Shown: positions 52,468 to 60,453, counted from the stretch's first letter. The stretch is 64,000 nucleotides of DNA from Bacteroidetes bacterium UBA7662 (GCA_002483345.1 DLHS01000016.1:55516-119515), one strand, 5' to 3'. Numbers and translations: made by a program. Notes: generated by a model from the letters alone, not told the origin.

Positions 52468-54369
52468 ATGAGCGACAGCATCAAACATGAGTGCGGAATA
52501 GCACTTATCAGACTTAGAAAACCCCTTTCTTACTATCAGGAAAACTACGGCACGCCTTATTACGGCCTCAACAAGCTGTACCTGCTGATGGAGAAACAAC
52601 ACAACCGGGGACAGGACGGCGCCGGTCTTGCCGCCATCAAGCTGGATGCAGCACCCGGAGAACGGTATATCAGCCGGGCACGGTCGATTAATCCGCAGGC
52701 TATCAAGGAGATTTTTGAACGGGTACACTCGAATTTTGAGGAAGCAAAGCGGCAAAATCCAGCCATTTTCGACGATGTGAACCGGATGAAAAAAGAGCTC
52801 CCTTATCTGGGAGAATTGCTTTTAGGACATGTTCGTTATGGTACACACGGCAAAAATACCATCGAACATTGTCACCCGTTTCTGAGGCAGAACAATTGGA
52901 AAACACGTAATCTGGTGGTGGCCGGTAACTTCAACATGACGAATGTGGAAGCCCTTTTTAATCAGCTGGTAGAGCTGGGTCAACATCCGAAGGAAAAAAG
53001 TGATACGGTTACGGTCATGGAAAAAATCGGGCACTTCCTGGACGAGGAAAATCTCGAACTTTTCGAAAAATACCTGGCGGAAGGTCATAGCAAAACAGAT
53101 GCCCAGACGCTTATTGCCGAGAACCTGGATATACAGCGTATACTGCAACGTGCTTCCAAACATTGGGACGGCGGTTACGCCATGGCAGGACTGCTTGGTC
53201 ACGGCGATGCATTTGTATTGCGTGATCCGAACGGTATACGCCCGGCCTATTATTATGTGAATGATGAGGTAGCGGTGGTCACCTCTGAACGCCCCGCTGC
53301 AGCCACAGCTTTTAATGTTTCTGTAGACGATATCAAACCCATACCACCGGGACATGCCTTCGTCATCCGGGCCAATGGCAACTATGAGCTGCTCCCGATA
53401 CTTGATCCACGCCCGCTTACACAATGTTCGTTTGAACGGATTTACTTTTCCCGGGGAAGCGACTATGCCATTTACAATGAGCGTAAAAAACTTGGCGAAA
53501 GTGTCGTCCCTGCCATACTCGACAGTGTAAAGCACGATCTGGAACACACCGTATTCAGTTACATACCCAATACAGCTGAAACAGCCTTTTATGGCATGAT
53601 AAAAGGGATTGAAACCTATCTCAACGAGAAAAAAACGAGGGAGATCATGGCTATGAACGGCCAGTACGATCCCGAAAAAATAAGCGCCCTGCTTAATCTC
53701 CGCCCCAGGGTAGAGAAAGCAGCTATCAAGGATGCCAAACTCCGTACTTTTATTACCAACGACAACCAACGGGATGATCTGGTCGCTCACGTATACGACA
53801 CCACCTATGGCATCCTCAACCCCGGCCTGGACAATCTGGTAGTAATCGACGATTCTATTGTGCGGGGTACCACCCTGAAACAAAGTATCATCCGCATGCT
53901 GAGTCGGCTGAATCCTAAAAAAATTGTCATCATCAGCTCAGCGCCGCAGATCCGTTATCCTGATTGTTATGGGATTGATATGTCGCGTATGGGTGAGTTT
54001 GTGGCCTTCAAAGCAGCTATTCAGTTGCTGGAAGAACGTGGCCAGTGGAATCTCATCAACGACGTATATCTCCTCTGCAAAAGTCAGGAGAAAATGTCGG
54101 ATGAATCGCTTGTAAACCACGTTAAAAAAATCTACGCCCCTTTCAGCGATGCCGAAATTTCTAAAAAAATAGCGGAAATTGTAACCCCGGAAGATATACG
54201 GATACCCGTAGAGGTAATCTTCCAAAGTATTGAAGGATTACATACCGCTATTCCGGAACATACGGGTGACTGGTACTTCAGTGGCAACTACCCTACCCCG
54301 GGTGGTAACCGGGTAGTAAACAAAGCATTTATCAATTACATTGAGAAAAACAACAGCCGGGCCTACTAA
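52468..54369 (+). CDS. purF: amidophosphoribosyltransferase, long Bacteroidota form
   Basis: This enzyme catalyses the first step of purine synthesis, moving the glutamine amide to PRPP. It has 633 residues from the ATG at 52468, and the N-terminal Ntn-hydrolase cysteine lies at residue 9 (MSDSIKHECGIALIRL), implying removal of a short propeptide. Conserved parts include MEKQHNRGQDGAGLA, GNFNMTNVEALF, FERIYFSRGSD and the PRPP motif VVIDDSIVRGTT. This long form, larger than E. coli PurF (505), occurs in Bacteroides beside a classical PurF. The insert at about 165-235 accounts for part of the extra length. Confidence 0.9.
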   Translation: MSDSIKHECGIALIRLRKPLSYYQENYGTPYYGLNKLYLLMEKQHNRGQDGAGLAAIKLDAAPGERYISRARSINPQAIKEIFERVHSNFEEAKRQNPAIFDDVNRMKKELPYLGELLLGHVRYGTHGKNTIEHCHPFLRQNNWKTRNLVVAGNFNMTNVEALFNQLVELGQHPKEKSDTVTVMEKIGHFLDEENLELFEKYLAEGHSKTDAQTLIAENLDIQRILQRASKHWDGGYAMAGLLGHGDAFVLRDPNGIRPAYYYVNDEVAVVTSERPAAATAFNVSVDDIKPIPPGHAFVIRANGNYELLPILDPRPLTQCSFERIYFSRGSDYAIYNERKKLGESVVPAILDSVKHDLEHTVFSYIPNTAETAFYGMIKGIETYLNEKKTREIMAMNGQYDPEKISALLNLRPRVEKAAIKDAKLRTFITNDNQRDDLVAHVYDTTYGILNPGLDNLVVIDDSIVRGTTLKQSIIRMLSRLNPKKIVIISSAPQIRYPDCYGIDMSRMGEFVAFKAAIQLLEERGQWNLINDVYLLCKSQEKMSDESLVNHVKKIYAPFSDAEISKKIAEIVTPEDIRIPVEVIFQSIEGLHTAIPEHTGDWYFSGNYPTPGGNRVVNKAFINYIEKNNSRAY

Positions 54370-54375
54370 TAAAAC

Positions 54376-54397
54376 AGCCAGACCTGACGGTCTGGCT
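54376..54397. repeat. 9-bp hairpin after purF
   Basis: AGCCAGACC (54376-54384) pairs with GGTCTGGCT (54389-54397) around TGAC. It begins seven bases after the purF stop and could act as a terminator, although no T-run follows. Confidence 0.6.
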
Positions 54398-54464
54398 CAC
54401 AGATAAATTCTTCCGAGTTTGACCTCCCGGCTGACTCGTCCCGAAAATAGCGCAATTACATTTA

Positions 54465-54481
54465 TGTATATCTTATATACA
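54465..54481. promoter_or_regulatory. palindrome TGTATAT-CTT-ATATACA upstream of the HTH gene
   Basis: A perfect 7-bp inverted repeat with a three-base spacer lies 46-62 bases before the ATG of the small HTH regulator at 54527. A second AT-rich inverted motif (ACAATTGT, 54481-54488) is adjacent. Both could be autoregulatory operator sites. Confidence 0.4.
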
Positions 54482-54526
54482 CAATTGTAAATCAAATTGT
54501 ATAGTGGTCAGGCCAACTTGCGAGCT

Positions 54527-54877
54527 ATGACACATGCAGGCGAAACCATCAAAAAAGCGGTTGAATCGCACGGAATGAAGCATGCCGTACTGGCCGAAAA
54601 ACTTGAAATCAGCCGCCAGTCCCTGTATAATTTGTACGAAAATGTAGAAGTGGATCTTACCATGATTTTACGCATAGGCAAGCTCATCAACTACGACTTC
54701 AAAGAGCTCATCAGTCGGCCGGAATACCGGAACGACCCACGAGTGACAACCATACTTGATGGTAACCGCATTGACTATCAGGCCCAGGCCGAGTACTGGA
54801 AAGACAAATACATAACCCTGCTTGAAAGCCTCGCGGAGATCCTGACAGCCCGCGAGAAGAATCAGCTGAAACCCTGA
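54527..54877 (+). CDS. small helix-turn-helix protein
   Basis: The protein has 116 residues from the ATG at 54527. An N-terminal XRE-like helix-turn-helix (about 8-60) is visible, with HAVLAEKLEISRQSLYNLYE as the recognition part. The C-terminal half is charged with a helix ending LAEILTAREKNQLKP, likely for dimerisation. It is preceded by palindromes that may be its own operator. The first ATG of the open frame, at 54497, is possible but has no conserved sequence. Targets are unknown. Confidence 0.7.
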   Translation: MTHAGETIKKAVESHGMKHAVLAEKLEISRQSLYNLYENVEVDLTMILRIGKLINYDFKELISRPEYRNDPRVTTILDGNRIDYQAQAEYWKDKYITLLESLAEILTAREKNQLKP

Positions 54878-54884
54878 CTTGGGA

Positions 54885-55110
54885 ACAATGTGCTGATGTG
54901 AACGCTGCGCTGGGAATGCTGGTGCTGCGCACTTTGCCGGTTTGTTTGCTGCGCAAACGGGAACGCTGCGCTGAGCTATGTTTAAATTTCTTTGCTATGG
55001 AGACACTACGAAAGGCTCGCACAGCGTTCCCGCCGTAGGCAAACCAGCAAGTCAGGCCTTAAGGCCTGACTGCGTTCCCAGCGCAGCGTTCACAACACAT
55101 CAGCACATCC
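54885..55110. repeat. nested palindromic element between convergent genes
   Basis: About 225 bases made largely of inverted repeats. The outer arms (54889-54916 and 55075-55107) are reverse complements apart from a five-base insertion in the right arm. Inside are GTTTGC-TGC-GCAAAC (54944-54958) and a perfect 20-bp palindrome GTCAGGCCTTAAGGCCTGAC (55051-55070). The word GCGTTCCC and its complement recur. No gene lies in it. Confidence 0.65.
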
Positions 55111-55124
55111 GCACAGCGTTCCCG

Positions 55125-56093
55125 CTACTTTTCACCACCTGCCTGCCCTACACCATCTACCCCCTGAAAAAACCACCCCAGTGTAAGCTGAAGTCTGGCG
55201 GCAGGCTCAGGCATGGCTATGGGCTGTTGTATTTGTACCGGTTTACGCCATTGAAAGCTTACCAGGAATCGTTTGTAATAGACATCCATCCCTAAACCCA
55301 GGAGTTTATTGGTAGCACCGGTATGCGGAACAACAGCCCCATACTCCCGGTCAACTGCCATATCCTCGGCCATCAGACCCAGTTGCGGCAACAGTATCCA
55401 GTTTTTATAATCATACCAGTAAAAAAGGGTAGCTCCGCCGAACAACTGTCGTCCAAACTGATAGGCGAGTTCGTTTTTACCCTGGTAGCGGTAATTCAGA
55501 TCGGTTTGAATACCCGCTCTTTTGTATCGGATCGAATAAACCAGCTGCAAGCTACCCGCATAAGCGCCGGTACCGAGTTGAAATGCAGCCGGAAAGAGGA
55601 GTTGGTCTTCATTTCTTTGCTGATAAGGTGCATTCGGCAACTTCACACCACCTCCGGCCATCCATAAATGCCGCCACTTATTTTCCGGACTTGGGGGCGT
55701 ATTTATCAGGGTAAAGAGTCCCTGAAGCTGTATATCACCCACCCCCGAAATTCCCTGCGTTGCCCCGCTCGTAAATCGCAGGTGCTGCTGATAAGGCAGA
55801 TTGACAATCAATTGAAGTCGTCTGGTTGGAAAATAGCGTAACCAGACTTCCGTCGCGCTGAAAACATCTTCTTCCACCCGGTCGTTACCCGAAAGTGACA
55901 AGGTAGTGCCCGTATGGCTGAAATGTGCCTCCCGATACCGCAGGCCGGTCATATTTTTTTGAAACTGAGGCAGCACACCACCCATATCAGCTCCGGAAGT
56001 ACAACCACACAAATCGCAGGCAAGGGTCGGGCTAAAGGGGGAAAGGGCTAAAAGTATGAGAACAAGGTTGGTTCGGAATATTGAAAAGGACAT
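55125..56093 (-). CDS. exported outer-membrane protein with N-terminal CxxCxC motif
   Basis: This 322-residue protein has a signal peptide (MSFSIFRTNLVLILLALSPF, cleavage near TLA) and immediately after it the motif CDLCGC (cysteines 26, 29 and 31). Beta-strand-rich sequence with alternating hydrophobic residues follows to the end, as in porin- or transporter-like barrels. The gene starts one base after the MbnH-like gene, so it belongs to the same operon. The N-terminal cysteines suggest metal binding at the surface or periplasmic face. I know no experimentally named family. Confidence 0.7.
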   Translation of the reverse strand: MSFSIFRTNLVLILLALSPFSPTLACDLCGCTSGADMGGVLPQFQKNMTGLRYREAHFSHTGTTLSLSGNDRVEEDVFSATEVWLRYFPTRRLQLIVNLPYQQHLRFTSGATQGISGVGDIQLQGLFTLINTPPSPENKWRHLWMAGGGVKLPNAPYQQRNEDQLLFPAAFQLGTGAYAGSLQLVYSIRYKRAGIQTDLNYRYQGKNELAYQFGRQLFGGATLFYWYDYKNWILLPQLGLMAEDMAVDREYGAVVPHTGATNKLLGLGMDVYYKRFLVSFQWRKPVQIQQPIAMPEPAARLQLTLGWFFQGVDGVGQAGGEK

Positions 56094-56094
56094 C

Positions 56095-57135
56095 CTAAAA
56101 TGGATTTTTGTACAGTGGATTGTTTATAAAGCTGTGATCGGTGAGTTGCTCCAGAAAAACCTGTAACTGAATGATGTCGGTAGCAGATAAAGGAGGGGCA
56201 TTATGGAGCAGCGCATCCATAGAAGCACTGTGCGACAAGCCGGTGCGATAATGTTCAAGTGCTGTGGACAAATCCACAAACCGGCCATCGTGCATATAGG
56301 GAGCGGTGAGCGCCACATTCCGGAGAGAAGGCACCTTAAACCGGCCGGTATCTGTACCAAGCTGGGTGATACGTCCTCTCCCTGCATCCGCAAAAAGACT
56401 ATCCATGCCATTGTCCCTGAAACTGTGGTCGGTAAACAGCACATCGCTGTGGCAACCACTGCAATGCGACCTGAAAATTGCCAGGCCATTCATGGCGGCT
56501 GCAGGAAGTGCTTCTTTACCCTGCAGAAAACGGTCGTATGGGCTGTTGGCCGAAACCAGCATGTTCTGGAATTGCGCCAGGGCAAACAAAAAACGTTGAT
56601 CTGTTAATTCCCCGGGACCGAAGGCTGCTTCAAACAGTCCGGGGTAAACCGGATGTTTTCTGAGCTTATCCATGACTTTTGCAAGGGTCTCATCCATTTC
56701 GGCAGCTTCTGTAATGGGCGCCAGCGGAAAAACCTCCAGGTGATTTACCCCACCATCCCACATAAAGGAACGTGACCAGGCCAGGTTAAAAAGCCCGGGA
56801 CTGTTACGGGTTCCTGCCCTTCCTCCGATGCCGTGACTAACTGCCTTGCCACCATCCGAAAAGGCAAACTCCTGCCGGTGACAACTGGCGCAGGAAATGC
56901 TGCTGTCGCGTGATAAAATGGGATCATAAAACAACCGTCTCCCCAATTCAAAGCCAGGTGCTGTGACCGGATTTCTACTGAAATCGTAATAAGTAACCGG
57001 GAAATGGGCAGGTGGGGCAAAAATGGCATCGGCTTTCCCCGGCTGCTGCCAAACATCATCGGGTTTGCAGGCAACCAACACAAAAAGCAGGAAAAGGGAG
57101 GTCGCGAGCGACCTTCCTTTTTTTGACCCTACCAT
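56095..57135 (-). CDS. mbnH: MbnH-like di-heme cytochrome c peroxidase-family lipoprotein
   Basis: The 346-residue protein has a lipoprotein signal (LLFVLVACKP, cysteine 23) and two c-type heme sites, CASCH (residues 82-86) and CSGCH (225-229). It belongs to the MauG/BthA/cytochrome c peroxidase family, with NLAWSRSFMWDGG between the hemes (tryptophans 120 and 126) as possible radical-carrying residues. It lies five bases after an MbnP-like gene. In methanotrophs MbnH oxidises a tryptophan of MbnP to kynurenine, which enables copper binding. The adjacent pairing supports MbnH over an ordinary peroxide-detoxifying enzyme. Confidence 0.82.
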   Translation of the reverse strand: MVGSKKGRSLATSLFLLFVLVACKPDDVWQQPGKADAIFAPPAHFPVTYYDFSRNPVTAPGFELGRRLFYDPILSRDSSISCASCHRQEFAFSDGGKAVSHGIGGRAGTRNSPGLFNLAWSRSFMWDGGVNHLEVFPLAPITEAAEMDETLAKVMDKLRKHPVYPGLFEAAFGPGELTDQRFLFALAQFQNMLVSANSPYDRFLQGKEALPAAAMNGLAIFRSHCSGCHSDVLFTDHSFRDNGMDSLFADAGRGRITQLGTDTGRFKVPSLRNVALTAPYMHDGRFVDLSTALEHYRTGLSHSASMDALLHNAPPLSATDIIQLQVFLEQLTDHSFINNPLYKNPF

Positions 57136-57140
57136 TTCTT

Positions 57141-57908
57141 TTAGTTATGAATATGATCGAATTCAAACATCGTGGCGATGTTTGTAGAAATCAGTTTTGC
57201 ATTCGCACCGGGCATGTGAACCGCGCTCAGGCTGCTCAATGAAAGGGGGGTGGCACCATCGAAAAACTTATCAACCGCTGCATAAACATGGGTTTGTGGG
57301 TTAGCGGTTGCCGTTATACGCAGGCGACTGGTTCCAAAATCGTGATTGATGACAGCCTGAGCTGCATTCTCACCCATAAAACCGCCTATGTGAAACTCCA
57401 CCGGATTACCTGCCTGTGGGGAGCTTCCCTCCAGCTTCAGGAAAATATAACCACTGTTCCAGCTCCAGAACATTCCATTGGAAGGAGCCAGTGCACCCGT
57501 CTGGGCACCGCTGAAGTTGCGCATACTGTCAACTCCTATCATATAACGGATTGCCTTATATTCAGCAATCGGCACGGAATCGATTTGCAACAGGGCAGAG
57601 GCTGAAGAAGATGCATCGACCAGGTAATAATTTGGGGTTGCCGACCACCAGCTTCCATCCGCTTTCTGGAGCTGTATGTTACTCACATAATATTTGAGCA
57701 GGCTGATGCTGATGGTGTCGCCCGTTCCGGTGGTATAGTCGGTATTGAGCTGAAAAGCTGTACCATTAAACGCGTGGTCCAGTTCAAGCCGGAATTTACC
57801 ATAGCTGACATTGGGGTTAAAAGGATCGGGGGTGTTTGTTTCGTCTTTGGTACAGGCAGCCAATGCAAGGGCAGCCACAGCGACCACTAAAAGTGATTTA
57901 AATTTCAT
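57141..57908 (-). CDS. mbnP: MbnP-family copper-binding lipoprotein
   Basis: The 255-residue protein has a lipoprotein signal (VAALALAACTKD, cysteine 19). It carries the MbnP-family pattern: a start like GKFRLELDHAFNGTAF, SISLLKYYVSNIQLQKADGS, and the signature GMFWSWNSGYIFLKLEG containing tryptophans 148 and 150, candidates for conversion to kynurenine. Histidines 45 and 173 and the C-terminal FDHIHN are possible copper ligands. It precedes mbnH by five bases. The family is known from methanobactin operons, but no methanobactin precursor is in this window. Confidence 0.82.
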   Translation of the reverse strand: MKFKSLLVVAVAALALAACTKDETNTPDPFNPNVSYGKFRLELDHAFNGTAFQLNTDYTTGTGDTISISLLKYYVSNIQLQKADGSWWSATPNYYLVDASSSASALLQIDSVPIAEYKAIRYMIGVDSMRNFSGAQTGALAPSNGMFWSWNSGYIFLKLEGSSPQAGNPVEFHIGGFMGENAAQAVINHDFGTSRLRITATANPQTHVYAAVDKFFDGATPLSLSSLSAVHMPGANAKLISTNIATMFEFDHIHN

Positions 57909-57972
57909 GGATAATAAAAGTTGTTGTGAAAATGATTTACCAATTCTCCCAAAGGGAGTTCGTCAAACAACT

Positions 57973-58341
57973 TTATGCGGCCGGTGGTCGCTCCAATGAA
58001 TTATTTAAGTCAAACGAATAGATAGGGTTTTTGCCAGTTCCCAGGCTGATGCAGGGAAATATTTCAGGGCTTACGACAGCAAATACACCGGCATGCTGCT
58101 CGATGTACTCCACTCCGTTTTTCTCCAGCAGGGTCTGGTGTTCGGGGGTGTTGTTGGATTCCTGTAGTTTTTGCATGAAAAAACACTGTCCGTCGCAATC
58201 ACTTTGGGGGTCTTCCTTGTTGATACACAATACTTCTGCAATGTAATCGCGGTTGGCCTCAAACGAAGCAAAGAGCACCAGCACCAACAGATGTTGAAGT
58301 ACAAAAATGGTCGCGAGCGTAAAAACCGTGAGTTTTTTCAC
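57973..58341 (-). CDS. small membrane-anchored Cys-motif protein, first gene of the copper-type operon
   Basis: This 122-residue protein has a GTG start at 58341 and one N-terminal hydrophobic segment (FVLQHLLVLVLFASF). After it comes C-I-N-x(3)-P-x(3)-C-x-G-x-C (CINKEDPQSDCDGQC, cysteines 39, 49 and 53), a pattern that I associate with small Bacteroidota proteins next to metal-related genes. The rest is a short polar tail. Its promoter is a perfect TTG-N19-TACCTTTG that ends only four bases before the GTG, so the mRNA may be leaderless. A five-bp hairpin (57946-57958) separates it from mbnP. Confidence 0.7.
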   Translation of the reverse strand: MKKLTVFTLATIFVLQHLLVLVLFASFEANRDYIAEVLCINKEDPQSDCDGQCFFMQKLQESNNTPEHQTLLEKNGVEYIEQHAGVFAVVSPEIFPCISLGTGKNPIYSFDLNNSLERPPAA

Positions 58342-58345
58342 AATA

Positions 58346-58375
58346 CAAAGGTAAAGTAGCTAAAGCAGAATGCAA
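58346..58375 (-). promoter_or_regulatory. Bacteroidota promoter of the MbnP/MbnH operon
   Basis: Minus-strand TTG (58375-58373), 19 bases, then TACCTTTG (58353-58346), a full consensus match. Transcription should start close to 58340, at or inside the GTG start codon of the first gene. Confidence 0.6.
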
Positions 58376-58470
58376 GTATTTGCGGATGAACTTTAAGGTG
58401 GTTATGAGGGAAACACGGAGTTCACGGGGGCACGGAGGCAGGCACGGAGGGGCTTTCCTGTTAAACTGTC

Positions 58471-58556
58471 TTTCGAGCAGGTCTGACCTGCATAAAATAA
58501 GCTCAGTAAATCACTAATCTGTCATTTCGAGTAGGTTTGACCTGAAAAAATAAGCA
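58471..58556. repeat. two degenerate direct repeats, the first with a palindrome
   Basis: A unit of about 30 bases beginning TTTCGAG and ending AATAAGC occurs at 58471-58502 and again, diverged, at 58525-58555. The first copy contains the 15-nt palindrome GCAGGTCTGACCTGC (58477-58491). It lies in the 250-bp gap upstream of the copper operon promoter, next to a CACGGAG-rich stretch (58414-58450). Confidence 0.5.
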
Positions 58557-58591
58557 CAACAAGCCGTATCGAGAAAGACAGGCACACCACC

Positions 58592-59293
58592 CTACTGTGT
58601 CCGTTGCAGCAGCGCGTTGGCAACGGTCACCAGTACCAGTCGCATTTCCGGGTCAATATCTTTTTTAAGATAAATCATACCATTGTTCATGGCATCAACC
58701 GTAGCCACAACCTGATTCTGATAAATAAAATTATAGCCCAGATTACCAGGCAGCTTAAATTTCATGCCTTCCAGTTGTTGTAAACCCCTGATTTCAACTT
58801 TACCGGCTGGTGTTTGAATAAAACCTTCGGTTGGGGTGATTCTGGTATTGGCATCCGGGTAATTAAGCCAGAAATCGTAAGCCTGTTTGCGGGCCGTAAG
58901 GTATACGCTGCCGGCGAAGCTCTCTTCGTAGCTTACAGGCAGGTGAAAATGCTCACGGACTACAGGAACATCTATGGCCCTGAATTTATCAACGGCCATG
59001 AGCACGGCTTCATTGCGGGCACCGTCATATTGGACGAACGAGAATTTCTCTTTAGAGCCCCTGAAACGCAGGAAGAAGGGAAATTCATATGAACCTACCC
59101 AGCCTCCCCTGAAATGTTCCGCGGAAAATTCACCGGCGGTTACATGGCGTTTCCAGCGCCAGCCATTGCGGCCTTTTACGGGGTAAACATCCATATCACC
59201 TACACTTTGGCGATCGATCTGGACCTGGGCGGTCTTGCAGGAACTAAAAAGGAGCAAGCCTAAAAAACTATACAGCAGCAGTCGGGTTTTCAT
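58592..59293 (-). CDS. lipoprotein of unknown function
   Basis: The 233-residue protein has a lipoprotein signal (GLLLFSSCKTAQ, cysteine 19) and beta-rich sequence with YEFPFFLRFRGS and a C-terminal helix. I recognise no family. It is 250 bases beyond the copper operon on the same strand and divergent from an alpha/beta hydrolase gene. Nothing ties it to copper. Confidence 0.6.
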   Translation of the reverse strand: MKTRLLLYSFLGLLLFSSCKTAQVQIDRQSVGDMDVYPVKGRNGWRWKRHVTAGEFSAEHFRGGWVGSYEFPFFLRFRGSKEKFSFVQYDGARNEAVLMAVDKFRAIDVPVVREHFHLPVSYEESFAGSVYLTARKQAYDFWLNYPDANTRITPTEGFIQTPAGKVEIRGLQQLEGMKFKLPGNLGYNFIYQNQVVATVDAMNNGMIYLKKDIDPEMRLVLVTVANALLQRTQ

Positions 59294-59442
59294 AGCAGTT
59301 GGGTTAAAACTTCTTAGCCGATTCGAAAACTATGCCAAAAATCAGGAGGTTTTCCGGATCTGTCGTTTCCGGTATTAAATCGTCGTGAATTATCACTTCA
59401 AGGCTTGAAAAAACGTGCCTTTTTTACCACCTTGAGCATAAA

Positions 59443-60393
59443 ATGAACACAGAATCAGCTATATACCCAATTATACGAGTCGGAAACCGGTCGTTTCTGA
59501 GGGTTGTTCCGTGGCTGTTTCTGCTGATATGTTCAGGCTGTTTCAGCAGGTATATGCTGACAGATGCTCAAATCACTGCCCGTTTTTCCGGACAACCCAT
59601 GCAGCCCGATTACCACCGGATTGATACCCTGGGTCGTACGCTGGCTTACACCCGCATCGGGCACGACACGCTGCCCCTGCTGCTGTTTATTCATGGCGCT
59701 CCAGGCTCCTGGTATGGCTACCTCAACCTGCTGCAGGATACTACCCTACAGCAAACTTTTCAGATGATTTCGGTTGACAGACCAGGTTACGGCAAGTCTG
59801 ACTACGGATATCCGCTCCCGGCGCTCGAAGACCAGGGCAAAATGCTGCACGCGATACTTGAACGTTATCAGGATCGCCGGCCGATTATCGTTGTCGGGCG
59901 GTCGTATGGCAGTCCCATTGCAGCCCGCCTGGCCATGGATTACCCCGAACTGGTTGATGCTTTTGTGATGCTGGCTCCGGCCATAGACCCTGACCTGGAA
60001 AAGTTCTGGTGGTTTTCACCCCTTGGCAAACTCGACGGCATCAAAAACGCTTTGCCGGATGCCCTCAATGTGGCAACCGTTGAAAAATACGCGCATCGCA
60101 GAGAACTTCGCAAAATGCTACCGCTTTGGGAACAGGTCCAGACACCTAATACAGTGATACAGGGAGGAGACGACGACCTGGTTTTGCCAGCCAATCTGCT
60201 GTTTGCAGAAGAAAAGCTCAAGAACGCCCCCAGCCGGATCGTGTTTGTGCCGAATCAAAATCATTTTATCAGCAGTGAGCGGCCGGATCTGGTAAAAAAA
60301 TACGTTATGCAGCATTATACAGAGTATTTCCAACCTGCTCAAAGCGACAAAATCACACACGGCGGGCATAATTCAGCTATTCTGGAGCCCTGA
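59443..60393 (+). CDS. alpha/beta-hydrolase lipoprotein
   Basis: The 316-residue protein has a signal peptide with a lipobox (LLICSGCFSRY, cysteine near 33), so it is probably attached to the membrane. The fold shows the oxyanion motif LFIHGAPGSWYGY, the nucleophile elbow GRSYGS, an acidic residue in IQGGDDDLVLP and the histidine in PNQNHFISS. It could be an esterase or lipase; the substrate is unknown. It ends 80 bases before icmF. Confidence 0.78.
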   Translation: MNTESAIYPIIRVGNRSFLRVVPWLFLLICSGCFSRYMLTDAQITARFSGQPMQPDYHRIDTLGRTLAYTRIGHDTLPLLLFIHGAPGSWYGYLNLLQDTTLQQTFQMISVDRPGYGKSDYGYPLPALEDQGKMLHAILERYQDRRPIIVVGRSYGSPIAARLAMDYPELVDAFVMLAPAIDPDLEKFWWFSPLGKLDGIKNALPDALNVATVEKYAHRRELRKMLPLWEQVQTPNTVIQGGDDDLVLPANLLFAEEKLKNAPSRIVFVPNQNHFISSERPDLVKKYVMQHYTEYFQPAQSDKITHGGHNSAILEP

Positions 60394-60445
60394 TTGCCCT
60401 CCGAGGCCGTGCCAACTGAACCGCCTTTTTGACGCGCTGTTTTTG

Positions 60446-60453
60446 TAACTTTG
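60446..60453 (+). promoter_or_regulatory. -7 element TAACTTTG of the icmF promoter
   Basis: An exact TAnnTTTG match ends 20 bases before the icmF ATG. The nearest TTG is 14 bases upstream, so the -33 box is uncertain. Confidence 0.45.

Noticed and set aside
52822..53883. 353-codon open frame on the minus strand
   Set aside because: It lies wholly antisense to purF, has no recognisable motif, and the purF frame is strongly conserved across this stretch.
54885..55110. CRISPR array
   Set aside because: The repeats are inverted and nested, not regularly spaced direct repeats, and no cas gene is present.
55125..58591. Methanobactin biosynthesis operon
   Set aside because: mbnP and mbnH relatives are here, but I find no short cysteine-bearing precursor peptide with an MbnA-like core and no mbnB or mbnC.
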